Below are positions 42,879 to 51,972 of a stretch of DNA of 64,000 nt, piece after piece; the stretch's first letter is position 1, and the number at the start of each line of letters is the position of its first letter. The DNA lies in the NCBI GenBank assembly GCA_964558975.1, contig CAZLFQ010000001.1:682001-746000 (forward strand), read 5' to 3'. The translations under genes were made by a program, and so were the position numbers. The notes beneath the pieces are model-generated. The model was given only the letters and a program-made list of their open reading frames with translations. It had not been told where the DNA came from and did not search any database. The DNA comes from CAZLFQ01 sp964558975 (GTDB lineage Bacteria > Pseudomonadota > Alphaproteobacteria > Rickettsiales > Midichloriaceae).

Positions 42879-45287
42879 TCAATTAAAAATGCTCATCAAT
42901 ATTTGATCTAGCTCTCGCGCAACGTTAATTATTCTAGCATTTGCAACCATGTTTTGTTGGTGGATCATCATGTTCGCCAACTCTTCATTTATGTTAACAC
43001 CTTTTAAATTTTGAATCTTTTCTTTAATAGATTTGCTCATCAAGTTTGCTTGCTCTGCACTCACTTCATACTTAGACAAAGTCGCAGTGTTAAAGCCAAC
43101 AATTTCTGCCGCGTAATGTTGCATACTTACGGTTGTAGCTGGTAAATTACCTGCCGCACCAAAGAATACTGTCTTGTTATTAAAATCATTTAGAATTTGT
43201 AAGTTACGAGTATCACCTGTCGTAACCTCAAATAAGTTTACAACGCTCGACGGGTTAGCTTGATCAACTACTTGTCTTAGTTTCCCAATTGAAAGTTTAT
43301 TGGCGTCAGTTTTAATGTCGCTTCTTATATCCAGATAGTACGCACTGTTTTTTGTATTGCCAAAATTTTCAGGCGAATCCTTACGAACAAACATGTCGTT
43401 CAAACCAAGAAAATATGAAAAACTCTCCTTAGTTCCAACCATGTTACTCGCTGCATTTCCTAATTGCTGACTGTCTAAATTATCAATTGCTATATGGTAA
43501 TCACCACCCATCCCAACTAACTGCAACAATCCTTTTTCTGTAGAACTATCCAGTGCAATCGAGCCATCAACATCATTCATTACCGCAGAGACAACAGGTA
43601 CAGCAAAGCTTGCTGCTGTTACAGTCCCTTGGTTGTTAGCTGTATTAACTGAAAATCTTTGGTTTTTTATACCATTAAATGTATTAACAGCTGGATTATT
43701 TATGACAAAAGTCATTTGTGAATTATAATCCGCACCCCCATCATTAACTCTTACATCTAATGTCACTGTAAACGGATATTCAATTGTAGCTGGAACATTA
43801 AGTCTAAGTGATGGGCCAGTTGTTCCTGTACGATCAGTATTTCCTGCCGCAACATTATGTGCTGTGTTTATAAAGCTACCAAGTATGTTTGCGCCAAGAT
43901 TGTCTGTTGCAGTCGCACTCATTATTCTAACATTTGCTGTCTGACTTGATAAGTTCTGCAATTCCAAATCTAAATCTAGTGTACCACCCGCTGTAACTTC
44001 TTTATCAATGGTAACTAGCTTTACATCACTAATATTTCCTAATTCAACAGCATTATCATCTGTAAGTTTCTTGCCAAAATGATAGTTTATTTCTTGTATA
44101 ATACCTTCTAAGTTTGCTTTACCAGCCCCATCTCCTGTATCAAGTTTTGAAAAATCTAAATTTAGAGCTGGAACTCCTGATATTTGCTTACCTTGATTAT
44201 CTAAAACAACTATTCTAGATTTGCCTGCAAACCCGTAGTTTTGCTCTCTCTCAACTAACGTTGTGCCACTCATTCTTGTTGGCGCTACAGTGCTTGTTCC
44301 CTGATTGTGAACTCTATTGAATTCATCCTTGAGTCCCTTTGCTAAGTTATCCAATTGCGCAAGAGCTTTGGGAATTTCTTTATCCCTAAGTTGTAATAAA
44401 GCTCCTAGTTTACCGCTATTGATACTTGGCACGATCTCAGAACTCTTTCCTCCAGACACAATTACTCTATTGAAATTCTGGTCTACTTTATCTGAGCTGT
44501 AGTAACTCACTACGATTGGCTCAAGCTCCTTATCATTGACCATATCTGCAACACTTGTTACAGGATTATATTTCAAGAAAAATTGAGATTCTCCTACTAC
44601 AGAAACGCCTTGAGAAGCAAGGACTTTAGGCACACCTGATGAATCATAATACTTATTAATTTCCAGAAATTCTGATACTTTTTCCAAGCTTGCTCTAAAG
44701 CCATCCTCAACATGAACTCTCTCAAGAGTTCCTCGTGGATACGCTGGCATGCTATTACTTTGTTTGTATGCAGATTCAAGATGACCATTTAGAATACTTA
44801 CAGATTTTCCTATATCTTTATCTATCTCAAAACGAAAATCTTCAAACTTTTTTGCTATTGTTGAAATCTTGGTAGTTAAGTCCTGCAAGCTTTGTACTGC
44901 AACCAGTCTGTGTGATGATGAGGTAGGTGTCTCAGCTAAATTTTTTAGTGATACTTGCATCTTAGTTATTAAGGCATCAACACTGTCATCTTTACCTGGT
45001 CGGCCAAACTCACCATGCATTTTCTCTAGATAATGCTTCACCTCAGCTTCAAACTTATCTTTGGATATCTTTTCATAAAGGCTGTCTTGAAGAATATCAT
45101 CCACATTGGCAATGACGCCTTGAATATCGACACCAGCTAGCTCGCCATTAACGATGCGGCTTGATTTTTCAAGTGTTAGGCGCGTGTAACCTTCAACCCC
45201 AACGTTTGCAATGTTATGCGAGTTAAAACCAATCTCTTTGCGATTTACATTCATCGCTCCAAGAGCAATCGAATACACATCAGCCAT
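42879..45287 (-). CDS. flgK: Flagellar hook-associated protein FlgK
   Basis: An 802-residue HAP1, longer than the usual 450-650 because of a large inserted central region. The N-terminus contains ALGAMNVNRKEIGFNSHNIANVGVEGYTR in pieces, the rod/hook-protein ANxxxxGYTR motif. The C-terminus has GVNINEELANMMIHQQNMVANARI and ends in VARELDQILMSIFN. Both define the family. It caps the hook and joins it to FlgL and the filament. Confidence 0.93.
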   Translation of the reverse strand: MADVYSIALGAMNVNRKEIGFNSHNIANVGVEGYTRLTLEKSSRIVNGELAGVDIQGVIANVDDILQDSLYEKISKDKFEAEVKHYLEKMHGEFGRPGKDDSVDALITKMQVSLKNLAETPTSSSHRLVAVQSLQDLTTKISTIAKKFEDFRFEIDKDIGKSVSILNGHLESAYKQSNSMPAYPRGTLERVHVEDGFRASLEKVSEFLEINKYYDSSGVPKVLASQGVSVVGESQFFLKYNPVTSVADMVNDKELEPIVVSYYSSDKVDQNFNRVIVSGGKSSEIVPSINSGKLGALLQLRDKEIPKALAQLDNLAKGLKDEFNRVHNQGTSTVAPTRMSGTTLVEREQNYGFAGKSRIVVLDNQGKQISGVPALNLDFSKLDTGDGAGKANLEGIIQEINYHFGKKLTDDNAVELGNISDVKLVTIDKEVTAGGTLDLDLELQNLSSQTANVRIMSATATDNLGANILGSFINTAHNVAAGNTDRTGTTGPSLRLNVPATIEYPFTVTLDVRVNDGGADYNSQMTFVINNPAVNTFNGIKNQRFSVNTANNQGTVTAASFAVPVVSAVMNDVDGSIALDSSTEKGLLQLVGMGGDYHIAIDNLDSQQLGNAASNMVGTKESFSYFLGLNDMFVRKDSPENFGNTKNSAYYLDIRSDIKTDANKLSIGKLRQVVDQANPSSVVNLFEVTTGDTRNLQILNDFNNKTVFFGAAGNLPATTVSMQHYAAEIVGFNTATLSKYEVSAEQANLMSKSIKEKIQNLKGVNINEELANMMIHQQNMVANARIINVARELDQILMSIFN

Positions 45288-45318
45288 ATTTACCTACTCT
45301 CTAAGCATCGAGCTTAGA

Positions 45319-45774
45319 TTAAACTTTTTTGTTTAGCGTAATTGATGCCGGAGTTTTTAACTTTGAGTGCTTAGGTCTTTTTCCATACCTATCATAAGTT
45401 TTCATGGGTGTACTGGCATTTTCAACCGCTGCAACCACTAGCTTAATCAACTCATCATTAAAATACTTCGCTTTCATCAACTCTGAATTATTCAGAGTTA
45501 CTGACTCTTGCAATTCTTGTGCCACATTTTTTAGTAATGTTTTTTGCTGATCTGTAAGATTTTTAGCGATCTGAGGGTTTTTATTTATCACCTCTTTCAT
45601 AGATTCAACAAAATTAATAAGATCAGATTTGCGCTCAAAACTTTCAGAAATAATTTTGATGTTATTAGTTTTTATCTCTTCAATTTCAGATCTCAAAATA
45701 CCTGTTAAATCCTTTATTGATTGCACAACCAATTCAAAGTTAAATAAATGTCCTAAATTTCCTGTTGCACTCAT
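45319..45774 (-). CDS. flgN: FlgN-like flagellar export chaperone
   Basis: A 151-residue helical protein. Position (between flgJ and flgK), size and the C-terminal TYDRYGKRP...PASITLNKKV, similar to the Y-x-x-x-G...SLNR tail of alphaproteobacterial FlgN, point to the export chaperone of FlgK and FlgL. Sequence conservation of FlgN is low, so this rests mainly on context. It starts 2 bases after the flgJ stop. Confidence 0.65.
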   Translation of the reverse strand: MSATGNLGHLFNFELVVQSIKDLTGILRSEIEEIKTNNIKIISESFERKSDLINFVESMKEVINKNPQIAKNLTDQQKTLLKNVAQELQESVTLNNSELMKAKYFNDELIKLVVAAVENASTPMKTYDRYGKRPKHSKLKTPASITLNKKV

Positions 45775-45776
45775 AA

Positions 45777-46202
45777 TTATTTCTTTTCCTTTTGCATATC
45801 TTTAGCTAATGATTTAGCAAGACCTATACCACCATTCTCAGCTACAATTTTACCATACTCTGTAAGCAGCAAGTCTTTATAGATGCTTTCTGTATTTTTA
45901 TTATCAAAGAGTGGGTCGATTTTTACATCCGAGTACATCTGCTGCAACATCTTAGTAACCGCAACAGCTTCATATTCTTTCGCAGCTTTCTCAACTTGCT
46001 CTGCTGAATCCATGTTCTTGCGCATCTGCTCTACTTCTTGCTTATAAAACCTATCCCTCGCCCTCAATTCATCTTTCGCTTGGGCTAAATTTGAAAGAAC
46101 CGCAATAGACAACATCAAGGTCATTGTTGCACTGCTACTTGATCTCATTATCAAGTAGTGGGGCGACAGAATATTTTTCAATAACACCCTTACATCCAAC
46201 AT
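45777..46202 (-). CDS. flgJ: Rod-binding protein, FlgJ N-terminal type
   Basis: A 141-residue protein with only the rod-scaffold domain of FlgJ: EKAAKEYEAVAVTKMLQQMY, DPLFDNKNTESIYKDLLLTEYGKIVAENGGIGLAKSL in pieces. It lacks the muramidase domain, as is normal in alphaproteobacteria. Oddly, residues ~19-43 form a basic-hydrophobic leader ending LAQA, like a Sec signal peptide. It starts 1 base after the flgI stop with AAGG at the junction. The ATG at 46202 gives the full length; a Met at residue 19 is an alternative start. Confidence 0.88.
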   Translation of the reverse strand: MLDVRVLLKNILSPHYLIMRSSSSATMTLMLSIAVLSNLAQAKDELRARDRFYKQEVEQMRKNMDSAEQVEKAAKEYEAVAVTKMLQQMYSDVKIDPLFDNKNTESIYKDLLLTEYGKIVAENGGIGLAKSLAKDMQKEKK

Positions 46203-46203
46203 A

Positions 46204-47280
46204 CTACCTTGTCTCTATTTCTGCTTGTAAAGCCCCTGCCTGTTTTATCGACTTAAGAATAGCAACCAAGTCTTTTGGTTTCACACCCAGCATGTTTAGC
46301 CCTTGTACCAAATCACTAAGCTTAGTAGTTTCTTTTAAAAGCGCAATTTCTTCTCCAGGTTTTGAAGGCTGCGGTTTGCTTTTACCAAGCATACCTATAT
46401 TAAATAAGAATTCTTTATCTTCACTTACCTTAACTACCAAATTACCCTGAGCAATGGCAACATTACTAACCTTTACATTTTCGCCCATAACTATTGTTCC
46501 TGTAGCTTCATCGATAACAATCTTCGCAACTGTATCAGGGAAAACGGATATATTTTCCAAATCAGCTAAGAAACCAATCACATTAGATGTATACTTTTTA
46601 GGAACTGCAATGACTACTGTTCCAGGATCTTTTGCAGCTGCAATTTTTTCACGCATTGCAGAGTTAATAGCAGTTTCAATTGATCTTGCAGTTGAAATAT
46701 CAGGATTCTTAAGTGCTAAATTAATTTTGGACATATCGTCTAATTCAAAATCAACTTCTTTCTCAATTATAGCACCATTACCAACATATCCAGCTGTAGG
46801 ATTATTTGTTGCTGGCTTACCAACTTCATCAGCTGGTTTTGTTCCTATACTTATCTGTCCTTGTGCAAGTGCGTAAACTTCACCATCTGCGCCTAACAAC
46901 GGAGTAGCTAATAAAGTTCCACCTTTAAGACTTTTAGCATCGCCAATAGTACTTACATCAACACTAATCTTACTACCTGTACGAGCAAAAGCTGGCAGTG
47001 TAGCCGTAATCGTAACTGCAGCAACGTTTTTAGTTTTTAAATTCGCTCCTCTAGTATTAACCCCAAGCTTCTCAAGAAAGTCTGTCAAACCTTTTTCAGT
47101 AAATGCTGAATTTTTAAGGTTATCACCAGTACCATTCAAACCAACTACTAATCCATACCCAATTAGCATGTTTTCTCTTACACCTTCAAAGTAGACAATG
47201 TCTTTGATCCTAGACTCAGCTTGAGCTAGGATTGGCAACATAAACAACGATAAAAGAATGACAAATCTCATAACTTCCAA
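46204..47280 (-). CDS. flgI: Flagellar P-ring protein FlgI
   Basis: The 358-residue periplasmic P-ring protein, with a Sec signal (cut after ILAQA, residue ~21). ENMLIGYGLVVGLNGTGDNLKNS, VNTRGANLKTKNVAAVTITATLPAFARTGSKIDV-like strands and LNMLGVKPKDLVAILKSIKQAGAL are hallmark segments, present in full order. It is the first gene of flgI-flgJ-flgN-flgK-flgL-fliW. A P-ring gene supports a Gram-negative-type flagellum. Confidence 0.97.
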   Translation of the reverse strand: MEVMRFVILLSLFMLPILAQAESRIKDIVYFEGVRENMLIGYGLVVGLNGTGDNLKNSAFTEKGLTDFLEKLGVNTRGANLKTKNVAAVTITATLPAFARTGSKISVDVSTIGDAKSLKGGTLLATPLLGADGEVYALAQGQISIGTKPADEVGKPATNNPTAGYVGNGAIIEKEVDFELDDMSKINLALKNPDISTARSIETAINSAMREKIAAAKDPGTVVIAVPKKYTSNVIGFLADLENISVFPDTVAKIVIDEATGTIVMGENVKVSNVAIAQGNLVVKVSEDKEFLFNIGMLGKSKPQPSKPGEEIALLKETTKLSDLVQGLNMLGVKPKDLVAILKSIKQAGALQAEIETR

Positions 47281-47359
47281 AAAATATTACTCAATTAATT
47301 AACCACTTATATATATGCTAAGCAATTAAAATATATGAATATAGTAATCAGCGAAAATC

Positions 47360-47656
47360 ATGCCAGCCCCACGAGTGAAGATAAATCTTAAAGTAATACC
47401 GCAAGCGAAGGCCAGTAAAGTTGAACAGGCCACCTTAGATGACAATGGCAATATAAGTCTAAAAGTTAGAGTTACAGCCCCACCAGAAGATGGCAAAGCA
47501 AATGAGGCGGTAATCAAGCTATTAGCCGAGCATTTCAAAGTATCTAAATCTTCCATAGATATTGTAAGTGGCTGGACATCAAGGCAAAAGGTAGTTATTA
47601 TTCAGAAAATTTCCGAAGCTGATGTAATGCGTGGAAGCCAAATAAAACTGCTATAA
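47360..47656 (+). CDS. YggU/DUF167-family protein
   Basis: A 98-residue DUF167 protein. LKVIPQAKASKVEQ, then LKVRVTAPPEDGKANEAVIKLLAEHF and IDIVSGWTSRQKVV are the family signature. The function is not established. It ends 2 bases before the large oxidoreductase gene and is divergent from flgI. Confidence 0.9.
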   Translation: MPAPRVKINLKVIPQAKASKVEQATLDDNGNISLKVRVTAPPEDGKANEAVIKLLAEHFKVSKSSIDIVSGWTSRQKVVIIQKISEADVMRGSQIKLL

Positions 47657-47658
47657 AA

Positions 47659-50600
47659 ATGTTACGTTTAAAACATAGTTTAAAATTTGAAGATCTCTAT
47701 TCAAATCAAGGCTTGAAAAGGCTTGATGGAATTTTTGCTGCCGCGTTAAATTCTAAAGACCCAGCTCTATATCATAAATTGATGCTTGCTAGATCCGAAC
47801 ATCTAACTGGCAAAGCAGAATCTGACTTGATAATTGAACTTGCACCTGAGCTGGAATATTTCATCTCAGATTTATTTTCTATAGAATCTGAAACCACAGC
47901 ACTTGCATTAAAGCATAATGAACTGGCAAATGTTTTTAAATGCAAACGCCTCTTTGTACAAAGACAAGCTGCCAAAAGTTATGATCCAGCTAATGATAAT
48001 AAAATTCCCGAAATAATTTTAAAATTAGGAATAGATGTTTTAGATGAAATTATATTTTCAAATTCAGTTTTAAATTGGGAAGCTGCAGGCAATTCAGAAT
48101 TATTAGAAGCTGCTAAAATTTATGCTGCTTGGGCTGTAAATTCTGATGAAGGTCGAGCGAAACATGCAGATGGAGTTTTATTCAAAGTTCCCAAAAAGGT
48201 TGATTTACAAAACCTAATCCCTTTACATCGCAACGCGAATGGAAATATTCATCACGAGCATACCCGCAACCGTGATGGCTTTAACCTGACTGACAAAGGA
48301 CACACTCTTAATGAAGCTTTAGATCAAGCTACATACTGCATTCACTGTCACAACCAAGCAAAAGACTCTTGCTCAAAAGGTATGAAAGATAAAGACGGTG
48401 CCTACAAAACAAATGAGTTAAAAATTGCACAAGCAGGTTGCCCATTAGAAGAAAAGATTTCGGAGATGAATCTTCTGAAATCTCAAGGATCAATTATTGG
48501 CGCACTTGCAACTGCGATAATTGACAACCCAATGTTAGCTGCAACAGGCCATAGAATCTGTAACGACTGCATGAAATCATGCATCTACCAAAAACAAGAA
48601 CCTGTAAACATCCCAATGGTCGAAACGCAAACATTGAATGATGTTTTAGAACTTCCATGGGGCTTTGAAATCTATAGCTTGCTAACAAGATGGAATCCAC
48701 TCAACTTTAAAAGACCAACCCCTAAAGATGAAAAAACGCATAAAGTTTTAGTTGCAGGTCTTGGGCCCGCAGGCTTTACTTTAGCGCATCATTTGCTGAA
48801 TGAAGGCTTTACAGTTGTTGGAATCGATGGCTTGAAAATTGAACCTCTTGATCAAAACATTTCAGGAATTGACCAAAATGGAATTCGTCATGCTTTCACT
48901 CCTATTAAAAATACAAATGAATTATATGAAAATCTGGGTGAAAGAGTCGCCGCAGGGTTTGGTGGCGTTGCAGAGTATGGAATTACGGCACGCTGGAATA
49001 AAAATTATTTAAAACTTATACGTCTTCTTTTAGAGCGTAGAGCACAGTTTAGAATGTATGGCGGCGTGCGCTTTGGTAGCAACATTACATATAATACTGC
49101 ATGGAAACTTGGCTTTGATCATATCGCACTCGCAATGGGCGCAGGCAAACCCAATTTGCTTTCAATTCCTAACGGGCTTGCCAAAGGTGTGCGTACTGCA
49201 TCAGACTTTTTAATGGCACTACAACTAACAGGCGCTGCGCGTAAAGATACAATTGCTAACTTACAGGTTCGTCTTCCTGTTGTTGTGATTGGCGGCGGAC
49301 TAACTGCGGTTGATACTGCAACTGAAAGCTTGGCATATTACCCAATTCAAGTTGAGAAATTTTTAACTCGCTATGAAAAAATCGGTGAAGATTTATTAGC
49401 TGAGTTAAACCCAGAAGAATTGGAAATCGCCAACGAATTTATTGAGCACGCTAAACAACTACGAGCTCATCCTGAAAAGAAGTTAGAATTACTACAAAAA
49501 TGGGGCGGTGCTAAAGTTGCATATCGCCGCACAATTCAAGAAGCTCCAGCTTATAGGTTAAATCATGAAGAAGTTGAAAAGGCCTTAGAAGAAGGAATTG
49601 AATTTATTGAAAATATCACGCCAACATCTATTGAGATTGATCAATTTGGTAATTGTTCTCAACTTGTTCATGAGCATGGTAAAATTGCAGCGAAAACTAT
49701 TTATATTGCAGCAGGAACTAACCCAAATACTGTATTAGCTAGTGAAGATGCAGAGCACTTCAAACTTGATGGCAAATACTTCCAAGTTCTAAATAATGAA
49801 GGCGCAAAAATCACGCCTGAAAAAGTTTCAAAGCCAAAAGAACCATTTGTTTTAACGTCATTAGAAAATAACAAAAGCGTCAGTTTCTTTGGTGACATGC
49901 ACCCGTCATTTGTGGGTAACGTAGTAAAAGCCATGGGCAGCGCCAAACAAGGCTTTCCCATTGTTTCCCAAATTGTCTCAAAATATGAGTCATGCAACTC
50001 AGCAAGTCACAAAGAATTCTTTGAAGATTTGGATAAGTTGGTTTTAGCAAAAGTTGAAGAAGTAATTAGGCTTGCTCCAAAAATCATCGAAGTAGTTGTT
50101 TCTGCACCTCTTGCATCGCGTCAGTTTGAACCTGGGCAATTCTACAGAATCCAAAATTTTGAAGCTAATGCGCCACGTTCAAAAGACACTGTGTTTGCGA
50201 TGGAAGGATTGGCTCTAACTGGTGCGTGGGTTGACAAAGATGCTGGAAAAATTTCGACAATAATTTTAGAGATGGGCGGGTCATCTGACATTTGCCAATA
50301 TCTAAAGAAAGGCGAGCCGATTGTTTTGATGGGCCCAACTGGAACTCCTACTGAAATTCCTCATAACGAGACAGTTATGCTGGTTGGCGGTGGCTTAGGT
50401 AATGCAGTTTTATTTTCCATTGGCAAAGCTATGCGCGCCAATGGTTGCAAAGTTTTATATTTTGCTGGTTATAGAAAGGCTGAAGATCGCTATAAAATTT
50501 CCGATATTGAACAAGCTGCCGATAATGTCATCTGGTGTTGCGATGAAACATTGCTGAACAAGCACCGTACACAAGATTTCTCATTCCACGGCAACATTAT

Positions 50601-50991
50601 TAAAACTATTGAAGCCTACGCATCTGGTGCACTTGGCGAAAAGCCAATTGCTTTAGAAAATGTTGATAGAATTATTGCAATTGGTTCTGATAAAATGATG
50701 GCCGCAGTTGCTTACGCACGTCATAATTCTTTGAAACCATATTTTAAAAACACTCACGTTGCTATTGGCTCAATCAACTCACCGATGCAGTGTATGATGA
50801 AGGAAATTTGTGGGCAGTGCATTCAACGCCATGTCGATGCTGTGAGTGGCGAGGAATCATATGTATACAGCTGCTACAATCAGGATCAAGAGTTGGATTC
50901 AGTCGACTTTAATAATCTAAACTCCCGCCTTACTCAGAATTCCCTGCAAGAGAAGGTTTGTAAGAGGGTAATTGCGTCAGCGAGTTTTTAG
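47659..50991 (+). CDS. GltD-like/PyrK-like fused FAD oxidoreductase
   Basis: A 1110-residue protein. An N-terminal unknown part (about 1-220) is followed by an iron-sulphur region with CIHCHNQ, CSKGM, CPLEEK and CNDCMKSC, as in the GltD N-terminus. A two-dinucleotide-domain oxidoreductase comes next (VAGLGPAGFTLAHHLL near 370, VVIGGGLTAVDTATE near 545). A ferredoxin-reductase/PyrK-like domain follows (FYRIQNFEANAPR, MLVGGGLGNAVLFSIGKAM). It ends with MQCMMKEICGQCIQRHV, a 2Fe-2S site. The fusion suggests bifurcating or NAD(P)H:ferredoxin chemistry. The substrate is unproven. Confidence 0.85.
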   Translation: MLRLKHSLKFEDLYSNQGLKRLDGIFAAALNSKDPALYHKLMLARSEHLTGKAESDLIIELAPELEYFISDLFSIESETTALALKHNELANVFKCKRLFVQRQAAKSYDPANDNKIPEIILKLGIDVLDEIIFSNSVLNWEAAGNSELLEAAKIYAAWAVNSDEGRAKHADGVLFKVPKKVDLQNLIPLHRNANGNIHHEHTRNRDGFNLTDKGHTLNEALDQATYCIHCHNQAKDSCSKGMKDKDGAYKTNELKIAQAGCPLEEKISEMNLLKSQGSIIGALATAIIDNPMLAATGHRICNDCMKSCIYQKQEPVNIPMVETQTLNDVLELPWGFEIYSLLTRWNPLNFKRPTPKDEKTHKVLVAGLGPAGFTLAHHLLNEGFTVVGIDGLKIEPLDQNISGIDQNGIRHAFTPIKNTNELYENLGERVAAGFGGVAEYGITARWNKNYLKLIRLLLERRAQFRMYGGVRFGSNITYNTAWKLGFDHIALAMGAGKPNLLSIPNGLAKGVRTASDFLMALQLTGAARKDTIANLQVRLPVVVIGGGLTAVDTATESLAYYPIQVEKFLTRYEKIGEDLLAELNPEELEIANEFIEHAKQLRAHPEKKLELLQKWGGAKVAYRRTIQEAPAYRLNHEEVEKALEEGIEFIENITPTSIEIDQFGNCSQLVHEHGKIAAKTIYIAAGTNPNTVLASEDAEHFKLDGKYFQVLNNEGAKITPEKVSKPKEPFVLTSLENNKSVSFFGDMHPSFVGNVVKAMGSAKQGFPIVSQIVSKYESCNSASHKEFFEDLDKLVLAKVEEVIRLAPKIIEVVVSAPLASRQFEPGQFYRIQNFEANAPRSKDTVFAMEGLALTGAWVDKDAGKISTIILEMGGSSDICQYLKKGEPIVLMGPTGTPTEIPHNETVMLVGGGLGNAVLFSIGKAMRANGCKVLYFAGYRKAEDRYKISDIEQAADNVIWCCDETLLNKHRTQDFSFHGNIIKTIEAYASGALGEKPIALENVDRIIAIGSDKMMAAVAYARHNSLKPYFKNTHVAIGSINSPMQCMMKEICGQCIQRHVDAVSGEESYVYSCYNQDQELDSVDFNNLNSRLTQNSLQEKVCKRVIASASF

Positions 50992-51290
50992 GCAATGTTT
51001 TATTTATTATTTAGTTTGGCCTTTCGGCAAACCATCTTAGGTGTAATGAAAGTACTTGTTCCTTTCCCCGACCCTTCCCACTGCGTACTTTCATTACTTT
51101 AGCGCCTACGGCGCGCGCCCACTTTTAGTTAAGTATTTATAGGTAAGTGAAGAGCCACAAATGAATTTTTCTAAAAACCTTCCCCGATAAAAAATGAAAA
51201 ATTCATTTGTGGCTCTTTTATACGGGATTCATATAAGTACTGGATACTGTGAATTAATCACGGTATGACAGGTTATGAGAGATAAGAAAA
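50992..51290. repeat. Convergent intergenic region with two palindromes
   Basis: It holds GTAATGAAAGTAC...GTACTTTCATTAC (13-base perfect arms) at about 51042-51097, a GC-rich patch (GCGCCTACGGCGCGCGCC) and a second inverted repeat with 22-base arms beginning AAGAGCCACAAATGAA at about 51149-51219. Both loops carry TTCCCCGA. It lies between two convergent stops and probably terminates both. Confidence 0.75.
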
Positions 51291-51959
51291 TTAACCCTTC
51301 TTCTTAAACTTATTAGGTAAAGTTCCTGTTTCAACCAATTGTTTGGTTAGGGCTTTTTCGAAGGCAGCAACAGCTTTGCGTTGCTCACCTACAGGGTACA
51401 TCGAAAGTAATTTTTTTGTTTCTTCATGCAGATATTCCACGCGAACTTTCGCAACACCTTTATGAAGCATCCCCAAATCTTGTGCAGCTTTTTTAGATAT
51501 ATCAATAATCCTCTTACCTTTACCAAGTTTTTGGAATGGGCCTCTGTCATTAACAACTAGCAATACTGATCTCTGATTTTCTAAATTCACCACTCTCACA
51601 ACGCTTGGCAATGGTAATGTTCTATGCGCTGCGGTATATTCATTCTGGTCAAATTTTGAGCCATTGGCAGTTTTACCACCATGAAATCTTGGACCATACC
51701 ACGATGCCAAACCTTCTTCATTGTAATCAATATCAACTTCAGGGGCATACTTCTTTCCCTTTTGCGAATAAGAAGCACCAATTTTGAATTCTCCAGTTGC
51801 GTGCTTTTCATAGTCCACATCATTCTCACCCTGTGTATTTCCCAATACATCAAATGCACGCGACAAGGTTGGCTTCCGACCATTTGAATTTTCAGAAACA
51901 CATGACGATAATATGATCCCCGTTACGAGGAGTACTAATACACTGTAAATTTTCATCAA
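51291..51959 (-). CDS. rlpA: RlpA-family septal ring lipoprotein
   Basis: A 222-residue lipoprotein: hydrophobic leader then lipobox LSSC with Cys20. The double-psi beta-barrel has GLASWYGPRFHGGKTANGSKFD, AAHRTLPLPSVVRV and VNDRGPFQKLGKGKRIIDISKKAAQDLGM in pieces. These include the catalytic Asp of RlpA lytic transglycosylases that cut denuded glycan. There is no SPOR domain. It sits 13 bases after mltB, so two peptidoglycan enzymes are cotranscribed. Confidence 0.92.
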   Translation of the reverse strand: MMKIYSVLVLLVTGIILSSCVSENSNGRKPTLSRAFDVLGNTQGENDVDYEKHATGEFKIGASYSQKGKKYAPEVDIDYNEEGLASWYGPRFHGGKTANGSKFDQNEYTAAHRTLPLPSVVRVVNLENQRSVLLVVNDRGPFQKLGKGKRIIDISKKAAQDLGMLHKGVAKVRVEYLHEETKKLLSMYPVGEQRKAVAAFEKALTKQLVETGTLPNKFKKKG

Positions 51960-51972
51960 TTATTTTTATTTG

